Assembly (NCBI GenBank): GCA_036971715.1
Contig: JAVHJL010000006.1
Span: 868,001-932,000 of the forward strand
Origin: Arthrobotrys musiformis
Lineage: Eukaryota; Ascomycota; Orbiliomycetes; Orbiliales; Orbiliaceae
Length of the DNA stretch: 64,000 nt
Reading direction: 5' to 3'
Below, one piece after another: positions 48,932 through 59,296 of the stretch. The position numbers were made by a program, and so were the translations under genes. Position 1 is the stretch's first letter. Each line of letters starts with the position of its first letter. Below the pieces are notes generated by a model that did not search any database, had not been told where the DNA came from, and saw only the letters and a list, made by a program, of their open reading frames with translations.

Positions 48932-50422
48932 ATGTTGGATTTGTTCTATCGCCGTCCGACGACTACATGTTCGAGCGGAACTTTTGGCAGTACGCCAACT
49001 TGCGAAAACGGAATTTGCCCCGAGATTGACGGCATTCCTCCAAAACTATCGTTTGATAGAGTTGTCAACGGCCATACATCTGCGGTATGTGGGTATTCAT
49101 CAGTTTAACGGCACCCACGCCTAGGACTATAGAGATAGTGCCCAAAAAGAATTAGAGCTGACCAAGTTGAAGCCATGTACACTCGAAGACTTTAGCAAAT
49201 ATCTGCGATTCAGTAATATGAATGACCATGCAGATGCGCTTCAATTCTTCGTTTGGGTAAGGCGGTACAGTCGAAGATTTGAAACTACCCTAACAAGCGC
49301 AGAGAAGTCGCTCTCGCCGCCTTGGGAAAACACGACACCACCAATGAACTTCGCGCAAAGGTCACATCTCTCGCTCCAGTCACTGTCTTCCGATAACATG
49401 AATAATTCCGACGCGAATCTTTCGGAAGTTGGTTTCGGCGACGATATTGTCCTTCAACCATGCACGTAAACCTCTGTGCTTGACACGTCAATTTGGAAAT
49501 ATCGACGAATCGCCGCCTCATATACGCACATATGCTAATTTTCTATTTTTATACACATTTTTTAGTCACAATACAACCCTTCCGCGCAGAAGTTGACCGT
49601 GTTAGTTCTCTCTATCTCGTACCCGATTCTCCTCTATTCCTACCCCTTACCGCTAAGGAGAAGGCGGCCAGTATAACAGCTCTCAATCGGACTACCCACC
49701 CCTCCGCTTTCATCCCCGCGATTATATCTATCGAACTTTCCCTTCGATCAACAGCCCATCCTTCATTCATCAGACACAGCTTGTCGAATGCAACACACAC
49801 GAGATTGAGCTTCATATCAATAATTGCATTTGTATTGATAATAATATCCATGTTCACATTGATAATTCTTACGCTCAGTCGAGCATCTAGATGGTATCGT
49901 CTTATCACCTACATATTTCTTTTCCCGGGTTTAAATATCATAGCAAACGCGAGAAGGGGGTTGTGCCTATTATTAGTTGTCCTTGGGATGGCTAGAAATC
50001 TATCGCCGTGGGAGGTGTATGCTGTTGACGATAGGGAGTCTCTTGAACTTGGGGGGGCTGGGCAGTTTGATAAGAATCAGGACGACGGAAAGAGCATCGC
50101 AGGTGTCAATATCTTGGATCTAGATGCAGAGCTTGAAGAGAAAGTCAAAGACGAGGAGACACGGGTCCGCTGGTTTGTCAAGGAGTACGATAATAGGCCG
50201 ATTCTATCAAGGGTGTTCGAAAAAGTAAGAACCGGAGCTCCACCAATAGCAGCTTAGGCGAAAAGAAACTAACCGCAGTGTTGACAGAGAGTGCCTGTGA
50301 AAGACCCTGAGATTAGACATCTTCAGCTCAGTATGATCATCCAAAACGCAATTGCGTCATTTGGTATCGCAACGGCAATAGAAATACTCTTTGTTGCCCT
50401 ACCCCGCGGCCATTTTTTCTAA
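48932..50422 (+). CDS. RGS-domain membrane protein (paralogue 2)
   Basis: Exons 48932-49084, 49173-49461, 49566-50224 and 50288-50422, 411 residues. The first intron has the same place and phase as in paralogue 1 (ends ...AAG before PCT-LEDF; branch GCTGAC). The second intron cannot use the obvious GTAAAC donor, because that shifts the frame by one. A GC donor four bases earlier (CAT|GCACGT) keeps the frame and gives LQPFTIQPFRAEV. The last intron (GTAAGA...ACAG) adds the C-terminal membrane segment ending ALPRGHFF, matching GLPRGNLF in paralogue 1. RGS halves: CTLEDFSKYLRF to FFVWVRRYSRRF, then QPFRAEVDRV to HPSFIRHSLSN. Two hydrophobic segments follow (around FISIIAFVLIIISMFTLIIL and the region after it). 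It probably is a membrane-bound GTPase-activating protein for a G-alpha subunit. Confidence 0.78.
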
Positions 50423-50667
50423 TTATAACACCACTTAAGTTAGACGCACCTACGACCTTGACAACGTTTCAATGTTTATCGCGGGAAGATTCCTCAAATG
50501 GGACCGATATTTATGGGCCTCGCTAGCCGGACAGCTATTCTAATTCCTGTACATATAACTTTCCTTGACGCCCAGATCTAGATCTTGACAACGAGCAGAT
50601 CTATATCGATACCTTTACGCCTATATTGTTAATCTAGCGCGTACTTCAAATCAGTAGTAGACATTTA

Positions 50668-52166
50668 TTAGACACAATTTCTAAGATAATGCTGACTTAG
50701 GCTTCTCTCCGGCTGCTTTTCCGGTATCGTTGGTGGGAGGTCATGTTGCATTTCCAAGTCCCGACAAAAATCATTGTTCCTCAGCCCCCATCTTCCAATT
50801 TCAGCCAACGCAGGCTCTTTGTGATGACCATTTGGTTTACCATCTCGTTCAATCATGCTTTTAATGGTTGAGAGCCTTCTAGAGACTGGGCTTTCTCTCC
50901 CGGGCTCAGTATTGGCCTTCCCTTTAACTACTGAAATCGAACTCCTCCGGCGACCCTGAGTTGACGACCCACCGGACTTTCGCCGACCATGCAAAGTTGG
51001 AATTTTGGAACATAATTCAGCGGTTTTCGTCCAGACGGGTTGTCTTTTTGCCCAGTTAGAAACCCTCCCGAATCCTGGTTTGAGGGTCGGCAAACATGCC
51101 GCAACAATCGCGAGTGCGAGTTCGAGAAACGAGCATGTCATAATAGGAACTATTGCCCAAGTTTTATCCGAAGTGCCGTAGAAGTTGTGTATTGTGAATA
51201 AGCGCGCTATCGAGGCTCCACATGCCCTTTGTAAATTTTATCTTTAGAATCAATTTTATAGACACCTGCTCCAGAAAGGGGCATAACTGGGGAATTCTTT
51301 CTCACAGTAATCCCAAGGAAAATATTGTCATGATTTCGACCTTCTTCTTCACAGCGACCTGGAGATCTATGGTCCCCCGAAAGGCGTGTCGGTTAGTATT
51401 GTACATTTGATGCAAAATTAATAACTCTCTGGTTCTTTTATACTCACTCCTCAACATCCGCACACAACATCCCCAGATCCAAAAGTCGGTTGCAATGTTG
51501 AAAGTCGCAGAACAGTATGTGAAAACAGTATCGTTGATACAATAATTGCTGTGTGAAGCATTGGGCAATGCATCTGGGTCCCACGCCGCTGATATCGGCC
51601 AGCATTGGAGAATGTTTGTAAGAAGAAAGCTGGTACTTCCAGCTATAATAACAGCTAGAGTGAAAAGATATAGTTTCGAAGGTTGTAAGCGGTTATAATA
51701 GGTAACGATAGATAATTTTATGAAAAGCAAGGCTATACAGTAGCCAACCTCCCATATGTAAACGGATTTAAAGAAATTGACAAGTTCCTGTCGATTTACT
51801 TCTGACATATGCTGACCAGTTCCGTAGTTTCCTTCTTAAAAAAAAATGTCAATACACATATATTCATTAGATTCCTCTAGGCACGTCCTCGGGCCCACGA
51901 TGTGTGGCTATTGGTATACCTTAGCGCCACGGTGTTCTTCACTCACCGGTAACTGTAATTATGGAATACGTTGCTGCAGCTACTACCGATACACCGGAGA
52001 GTATCATAAAAACATCATCGACGCCAAAGTACAGTATAATCCGCGTCCGCACGTATATTCGAGCCAATATTGTCGGGACAACAAGACAGACCGCCACGAT
52101 CGCAACCCCCAATACATCTGCTTTCTGGCTTATATAGTCCGTGTCTTTCGATTTTGGCGACTCCAT
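50668..52166 (-). CDS. Rhodopsin-like 7-TM fungal membrane protein
   Basis: Exons complement(51947-52166, 51448-51834, 51306-51366, 50668-51226), 408 residues. The start is the ATG at 52166 (MESPKSKDTDYISQ); the longer frame upstream begins at a TTG. The second intron (81 bases, TACTAAC branch) is readable through, but removing it gives RMLRNLQVAVKKKVEIM, as the family requires. The third joins SLGL to ACGASIARL. Seven hydrophobic segments are visible. Family landmarks are VDDVFMILSG, LFIKLSIVTYYNRL, ILQCWPISAAWDP, FNIATDFWIW and the last helix ELALAIVAACLPTL. This is the integral-membrane domain found in Pth11-like GPCR-type proteins and SAT4-like proteins. There is no N-terminal CFEM domain. 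The soluble tail of about 130 residues is basic and Ser-rich. Likely a plasma-membrane receptor-like protein; ligand unknown. Confidence 0.88.
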
Positions 52167-53814
52167 TCCCACGCAGGCCTTTGGGATGGACCCCAATACC
52201 TCACATCGGTGGCGGGTTATGAAGAATGAAGTCTTCGAGTCGTATTTTAATTGAGGACGGTGTATTAGGTCTTGAGATCTCCTGGATAGGTCTAATGCAA
52301 CAGGGTATCTTGTCCCCTTAGGATAAATTTATAAACCGTCTTCCTAAAAGAGCTCAAGCCTATCCACTGACCTAAACGGTCCGGTACGTGTTCGATTGCA
52401 ATTCGAAGATATTTAGTTAAGACGGCATATATAGGGAGGGTACGTGAGGTTGAATCGATTGACTTGCTAGATCAGCCGTGCGAATAATATTGGGACTGGT
52501 AGACTGACCCCCAATAGCTTCGAATCTAGTGGTATTCCAACATAGAATGCATTGATTGAGTTTCTCAAGGAATCTAGAACTATTTTAACATGCTGCCATC
52601 CAATAAATTTCGTTTCTTTCGAGGAAATGAGCTGCTGTTCATGAATTCAGACCAATCAGGGATGCTTTCGGGTTGTGTTGAGCAGTCCGTTTCCGGATTT
52701 GGTATACGGATTTGGCTGAGTTCGCGATCGATTCACGAACGTTTTGTTCACGCTATGACAAATGGCTCTGATACAGCATTCTCAATCGTCTCGAATGGTG
52801 TCGCGTGTCTGAGTCCGCTCTATCAGACGCACCGATAATTTAAATTTAAGATTGCGATTTTACCCACAGTTTGCGATCGATATCCGGATATCCGTTGGAT
52901 TCGATTGGAGGCTTATAATAAGCTTCCTGTTCACTCCTCGGCCTCGAGCTCGAGCGGCCTTGCAGAAATAAACTTTCTCGCTTTCGATTTCAAACTTCAA
53001 CGCTTTCAACGATATCTACCTAGGCCACGCAGACATCTGCACCGATTTAAAAAAAATTATGAAAGGTAGTGCAGTTTTATAAATTTAGAAATATCTTATT
53101 GTCTCTGGCGCAAACTATAGGGGTTAGCGGTCAATGATATCCTATGTCACAGTCTAGTCTTGGGTTGGTCACAATCTAGATGATCAACATTGTAACACTG
53201 ACTGAAAGACTACCCCAGAATCGAATTCTAAAGAGTCTGTGCACGTGTTGTGGAGGTATGGGGTAAACCTAGTCACATAAAGCCGCGGCATAGTTATTAA
53301 GTGTATATGCGTATTAGTATAGATTATATTGTCCCTAGGCCCTTCGCCCAAAGTTTATTGATTTCCGTAGATTTATCACCTGTTGTCTATATGCGTTTTA
53401 ATTCGTTTCGTAATCTGACCCCGAAACAACATTAATATTTTGATACAAATATAGATTAATTAACTGAAATGAGATAGACTGAAAGTTAATACTCTGTTGT
53501 ATTGTATGACTCGTGGATCCGAACAGTTTGATTAAAGACCTTAAGCTGCTGTATTGCAAGCCCTATTACTTCGCCAATCTCAGACTACAAGTGATATTCA
53601 CGAGTTCTAGAGAATCATACAGCGTAAACAATTGTACAAGACGATGATAGGATTAGGAATTTAGACACTCTGCTCATTAACCAATTGGCCTCGGTTCAAA
53701 GATTACATTGTACCAATAAGTCTTTAAGATAGTTTTATTTAAATACACATCCGCCCCAGTATGTTAACTCGAATTAGTACAAAATCCTCCATCGAGTACG
53801 AGTACCGGCGGAGT
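52167..53814. other. Intergenic region, no supported gene
   Basis: AT-rich. It contains a palindromic GC island CTCGAGCTCGAG near 52943 and no coherent coding frame. Confidence 0.5.
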
Positions 53815-54300
53815 TTAGCAAGCAACTCCTTGTGCAACAATACGGAAACTCTGAGTAGTACCAACAAGGTCGCACATACCCGCTGGATCCAGTTGTCGTG
53901 CATTATGTTGGCAGGCGTTATCGGAATAGACACAGGCTTTCATACCGGTCTGGTTCGGGTTCCATCTTGTAGCTTTGGCCACGCCCACGGCTTTGCATCC
54001 GTAAGGAAGAGTTCCGATATACCTGAACACTCTGTCATTTTCAGGACAGCTTGGTAGGATATATCCTTTGATTTCCCAGGTTAGAAGCATCGTATCCGGC
54101 TGAGGGTCTTCGATTTGCGTGAATGGCATGTGTTTTGGCTGAAAGAAATGGAGATAGATAGTGGAGAAGATAGCGAGGAGAGTGCAAGCAGTAATGATCC
54201 AAACTCTGCGTGACTTGGTAGTAGGATGTTGAACATTGACGTCTGTGGGGTGGTAACCAGCCATATGCTGGCTTAGGGGTTGGTTGTGGGATTTCTCCAT
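53815..54300 (-). CDS. Type II membrane protein with a six-cysteine ectodomain
   Basis: Intronless, 161 residues. A cytosolic N-terminus of about 32 residues ending in basic KSRR precedes one membrane segment (VWIITACTLLAIFSTIYLHFF), which has no cleavage site, so it is a signal anchor. The ectodomain of about 105 residues has six cysteines (ILPSCPEND, PYGCKAVG, MKACVYSDNACQHN, AGMCDLVG, and a C-terminal Cys), consistent with three disulphides, and one N-glycosylation site (NQTG). A TATA-like run lies about 55-60 bases before the ATG. I do not recognise the family. It could also be a secreted protein if the anchor is clipped. Confidence 0.65.
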   Translation of the reverse strand: MEKSHNQPLSQHMAGYHPTDVNVQHPTTKSRRVWIITACTLLAIFSTIYLHFFQPKHMPFTQIEDPQPDTMLLTWEIKGYILPSCPENDRVFRYIGTLPYGCKAVGVAKATRWNPNQTGMKACVYSDNACQHNARQLDPAGMCDLVGTTQSFRIVAQGVAC

Positions 54301-55222
54301 TTCGATTTTGGTTGGGAAAATAAGTGATCGGGTCTGGATGGGTTCAATGCAAGGATATATATATGTAGAATATCTTCCAGGCTCAATGGATAGTTGGATT
54401 GAAAAAATATGAATTGGTATTGCAATTTTGTTTGAGTATGGCCAGAGGTGGTATTGGTTTGCAAAGGAGCGACTAGCGAAATCTCTCTGTTTTTATATCT
54501 AACCATATGGCTACGGGTAGCCGCTTGAGAATACCTTTTGATCACCTAATGGCCCAGTGTTTGTTCTCCGGTGAACGGCTCAAAGCGGTGGCTTGCGCAT
54601 GATACCGTTTACAAAACAGCATTTAGCCGGATATCGCGGATAGGGTGATTATAGATTGAGGAAGAAGCATCTCCTCCCGAGATGATATTATGTGGAGAAG
54701 TTATCAATCGTTATCATTGGCTCTACAAAATCAGCCGTACGTGCCGCACCGTATAGTTCCCTGCTGTTATTGAGGCAGACCCACTCGGCTGCAGAGCTAA
54801 CAGTTGAAGCTTTGAAGTTCAGAGGATGCCAAGATCCGAGAGGTGGGCCTTGGGCGCACTTCGGGATAGTTTTGGCCAATAGTTGTGGGTTGCGAACCGC
54901 AGCCGGAGCATTGCCAAGGTATTGCATGTGGGCACCTATGATTTCTACAGCTCTTCATGGATCAAATATCATATATCAATTCAGCTCAGGTGTGCAAATT
55001 CACCAAAGTATAACTAGGGCACCGCAGTGCAGCCACCGTTTCAGCTAGTCAGAGTGAAAAAAAATTACTACGAATTGGCTCTTAAGAGGATAGTATCTTG
55101 AGAAAAAAGCCAATCAGCTGCACCGTGTATCGACATCATCTCACAACATGCATCATGAATCATGCATCAGCTGGCATCGGTATACGTCTGGTTATGATAT
55201 TAGTGCGGACAGCCGTAATATC
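54301..55222. other. Intergenic region, no supported gene
   Basis: Overlapping frames on both strands at 54688-55048 have no domain, leader or splice partners. Confidence 0.45.
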
Positions 55223-55602
55223 CTATTTCTTCACGGTTGGCAGATTTGTTTGATATCTCACCGCTGAACCCCAACCCTGATGAAAATCACAGTGATTGTT
55301 AATGGCAGTAGTTTCCCCAGTGGAAAAGAAACCTTGACAGCGATGACGCGTCAAGACGGGAAGTCTTCCACTATGAGGCTTGATGGCGCATCGCAAGGCT
55401 AGCGGGACCAAGCAATAAGGGGCTCTTCCTCATCCATTTTTATAAATGAGTGAATAAACTTACGTAGCTTGTAGCAACATGAAATTTGGATATCTCTGCA
55501 ATGGTCCAAAAAGCGTTCAGGTTGATTCGACGCTCCTCCTGCAACTCCAAAAATTGACGGGTTGACCATGAAGCCCAAAAGTATGATTTTTAGTGTAACC
55601 AT
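55223..55602 (-). CDS. Small secreted six-cysteine protein
   Basis: Exons complement(55464-55602, 55223-55398), 104 residues. The intron is 65 bases, GTAAGT...GCTAG, phase 1. A signal peptide (MVTLKIILLGFMVNPSIFGVAG) is followed by a mature domain of about 80 residues with six cysteines in the order HC, SCC, RC, RC, HC. That CC pair with flanking single Cys is common in small disulphide-rich secreted fungal proteins. No named family is recognised. The intron has no strong branch site, so the splice is less certain than the others. However, the spliced form keeps the frame, and both exons contribute cysteines. Confidence 0.6.
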
Positions 55603-56562
55603 GTGTTCAGGGAGCTACGAAATTGCAACATGGTGACACGGATTGCGGGGTTGAGAAACGGCTATGTAGATAGAATTGGTAGATGGCTTGCTACGATGGC
55701 CATCGTGTGACAGATGTGCACTGGTAAGTGAATAACCGAGCTTTGAAAAGTTGGGAATTTTTCAAATCTTCACGAGTTCGAGATATCGAGCCTTAAGGGC
55801 CGATACCCAATGGATAGTGAGCATTTCGATAGCAAAGCCACGCCGGTATATATTTAAGTTTCATAATACTGACCCAACATGATAACTGGGCGAAGGCGAG
55901 GATCCCAGATTTATATTATCATAGAAGCTCAGTGCTCCGTATATGTAACGTATGTCACGAGAACATATTTCGCCCCGAGGCCGATCGATGTGGTTAGACT
56001 AGAATGTAGGAAAATAAGGTTTCGAGTAGGAATCAAAATGTCCAACAGCACAACCCGCACTTGAACTTTATTTTGGAGGTTCATTACCACGTCCCCTTAA
56101 TGCTCCTGCTAGAGATGCATCTCATGACTGCATGATGGTAATATGTACCGCATATTTTACTGTGGGATATACAAGTGAATACCCGAAAAACAATAATCTT
56201 TACGTTCCACCTCTTACATCATTGAAAAGTATGTGTATCTCGAGCATCCATGGATCCATAATATCAGCGACCTGGGGTATCCTCAATCAATTGATCAACC
56301 TACCCGGCTCCATGATGCGGGGCCGCCAAGCAAGCCTAGCGATGTCGACGTCCCCGCGAATATGAATTGCAAATATATAAGGATGGCACCACTATCAGCT
56401 CGCCTTCCAAATTTATTACTAATAACGAAACAAGAATCCCACCTTTTTTGAATTTAGAATTCTTCTGCTAAACCAGACAAACGCTGTTAGTGCGAAGCAG
56501 TATACTAGTAACTAGCTTGAAGATCCAACACACGCTCATAACCCGTAGTGATCCCAGCAAAT
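55603..56562. other. Intergenic region and transporter promoter
   Basis: No supported gene. The right part is upstream of the transporter and includes its TATA-like site. Confidence 0.5.
56374..56382 (+). promoter_or_regulatory. TATA-like site of the transporter gene
   Basis: TATATAAGG about 180 bases before the ATG at 56563. Confidence 0.35.
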
Positions 56563-59296
56563 ATGGCAGTACTAAGGTTTAAAGTCCAGAAAGAAGGTAG
56601 CGGATCAGCCGGAGTCGCAATTGCAATCGGCTTATTCGTTGCCTTCGGAGGTATATGCCTGACGCTAATCTAAAATATGTAACAAGAGACCTAATAAAGC
56701 CTCGAAATACAGGCATCCTATTTGGATACGACACTGTAGCTATCCAATTATTGAACCATTGTTTCCAAAGAGAATTACTAAGGGTTTTCTCCGTACCTGG
56801 TAGGGCACTATTGGAGGGATCCTTGGTATGGATTATTGGATAAAGGAATTCGCCAGAGATGAAGACGAAAACGGGAGCAAATTCATTGGCTCAGCCGACA
56901 AGTCGCTTATTGTATCGATTCTATCAGTTGGAACCTTTTTTGGGGCTTTGATGTCTGCCCAAGTCGCGGACTTCTTTGGCAGGAAGCATGGGTTGATGCT
57001 CTCTTCCGTTGTCTTCACGGTTTGTGCAACTATATGTGCAAGCGAGATATTGACAATATGATATCGGCTTGCAGAATTTACTAACCATCTGCCTGAATCA
57101 GTTTGGAGTCATTTTTCAAACAGCCTCCACGGAGATAATAATGTTAGTAGTCGGGAGACTGATCGCTGGTTTGGGAGTTGGTCTACTCAGGTATGTGCAA
57201 AACTAGGGCTGATCTCGGAGCGGGTCTTCACATTATATATACGTACTCTAATCATATGCGGATAGCGCCCAAGTGGTGTGTATATTCAGATATATAACGA
57301 AACACAGTATCTGTTTTGAAATATCCGAACACGCTGGATCTAATATCCGGTTCACTATATAGCCTATGTACCAGTCCGAAACAAGCCCAAAGTGGATTCG
57401 AGGGGTATTCACGACTTCCATCCTTTGCAAGCTTACTAGGGATATTATATAGTCTCGCGGGCACAATTGTTAATTTTTCTTGATTGGACAGGCAATCGTT
57501 GGCAGCTACCAGCTAGCAATTACGATAGGGTTACTACTAGCTTCTTGTGCAAATCAAGGTAATTAAACGCTTTATCCCCTCCTAACTCCTTCTGGCCTCC
57601 AAGTATTCTATCTTTAAGTAGCTTCCCAATTAGTCAAGTACACGGGCTTACCTCCGGCGCGATAGGAACCCACAACCGTCAAGATACAGGATCCTATCGT
57701 ATACCCCTTTCCATACAGTTTGTTTGGGCCCTTATCCTATTTTTCGGGATGATGTTCCTCCCAGAAACCCCACGTTTTTTGATAAAACGGAACCGTTTTG
57801 AAGATGCGGCGAAATCTTTGTCCACGCTCCGCCGGTTACCTCCAGATCACCCCGAGATCCTTGCTGAACTCAACGAAATCAAGGCTAACCACGAATATGA
57901 AATGAGCATCGGGCAGACATCCTATCGGGAACTTCTTTCAAATAAAAGCGGATTCCTCCGAAAACGACTCCTAACTGGTGTTGGCATCCAAGTCTTCCAA
58001 CAACTCAGTGGCGCCAACTTCATCTTCTACTATGGAACGACATTTTTCCAATCCGCTGGGATTAAGAACTCATTTGTCGTTTCACTCATCACCAATTGTG
58101 TGAATGTCGTCTCCACGCTACCAGGACTTTGGCTGGTCGATAATTGGGGCCGTCGTAACCTTTTGTTGTTTGGAGCTGCGGGAATGTTCCTCTGCCAATT
58201 TATTGTGGTATAACAACCTCTATGAAGTTCTTTGTAGAAATTTCGAAAGAGGAAAGGACTAAGCGAAATTCTACTTCTAGGCTATAGTCGGCACAGTTTC
58301 ACAGTCCCAACCGGCCCATAATACATTAGTGGCATTTGTCTGCATATATATCTTTTTCTTCGCATCATCATGGGTAGGTTCGCTAGTTACACTTATGGGA
58401 AATATGAATCCTTTTCAAAGACTAACTTGCATACGTCTTAGGGGTGTGTTAAAAATATGCAGTTCCTAGTTTATTTTATTTTAGTTAATAATCACTGATA
58501 TTTCTGGCCTACAGACCCGTAGCTTGGGTAGTCGTAAGTTCTTCTAGTCGCCGTCTAGATTTTAAAGAGTGGAATCTTTCTGATCACATGGCCTCGCATT
58601 AAAGACTGGAGAAATTTTCCCTCTGAAAGCAAGGGCAAAAGGTCTTTCAATTACAACTGCAGCAAACTGGCTCCTGAACTGGGCAATTGGGTAGATTAAA
58701 CACTATACACCTTCTGTGTACGGTAACGTTCATTGATTGACTGACGTCCGAATATGGTACCATGGTATAGATACGCCACTCCTTACATGGTGGATAGGTC
58801 TGTGCCCACCAAACCCGCCCCAACATATCTTTTTGGCCGCTAACTGACTTGGATACACTATAGTGGCCCTGGCAATGCAAACCTGGGGGCAAAAGTATTC
58901 TTCGTGTGGGGTTCATTCTGCGCCCTGAGCTTCGCATTCGTGTGGGCGTAAGCACAAGTCTTCCTCCAACACTTTAGATATGACTAAATTACACCCGCGA
59001 ATCATAGGTATTAATGGTGAAATTTTAATACATATAGGTTCATATACGAAACCAAGGGGTTCACTTTGGAGCAAGTGGACGAAATCTACGCAAAAGTCCC
59101 ACATGCATGGAAGTCGCCTGGATTTGAGCCTACCGTAAAATTCGTCGAGGTAGCAGAGGAGGTTGTCCAGCAACAACCATACGAGGGCGGAAGGCGACCA
59201 ACTCTATCAGAAATAGAAGCCAGTGCTATTCGACGGAAGAGCTCCGTCGGATTACCAGACAAAGATGAAAAGTTGGCCGAGGGTGAGATCCAATAA
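56563..59296 (+). CDS. MFS hexose transporter, 15 exons with two microexons
   Basis: Exons 56563-56650, 56713-56735, 56804-57019, 57102-57190, 57266-57275, 57363-57404, 57492-57558, 57666-58207, 58281-58373, 58442-58443, 58515-58533, 58605-58690, 58771-58797, 58864-58947, 59038-59296; 548 residues, normal for the family. Spliced, it gives the complete sugar-porter signature set: GILFGYDTGTIGGILGMDYW, ADFFGRKHG, SAQVPMYQSETSPKWIRG, TGSYRIPLSIQF, PETPRFL, FQQLSGANFIFYYG, NWGRRNLL, SSWGPVAWVVTGEIFPLKAR, NWAIGYATPYMV and YETKGFTLEQVDEIY. Exon 5 has 10 bases and exon 10 only two (the GG of the glycine in SSWGP). No frame break was needed, so the gene appears functional despite looking fragmented. 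It would import glucose-type sugars with protons at the plasma membrane. Its C-terminal tail is long and acidic. Confidence 0.85.

Noticed and set aside
49466..49565. GTAAAC...TTTTTAG as intron 2 of RGS paralogue 2
   Set aside because: Using this donor shifts the frame by one; the GC donor four bases earlier keeps it and gives a conserved QPFTIQPFR stretch.
57190..57492. Transporter read as a broken pseudogene
   Set aside because: The stops fall in introns; a 10-base exon and two flanking exons restore SAQVPMYQSETSPKWIRG without any frame change.
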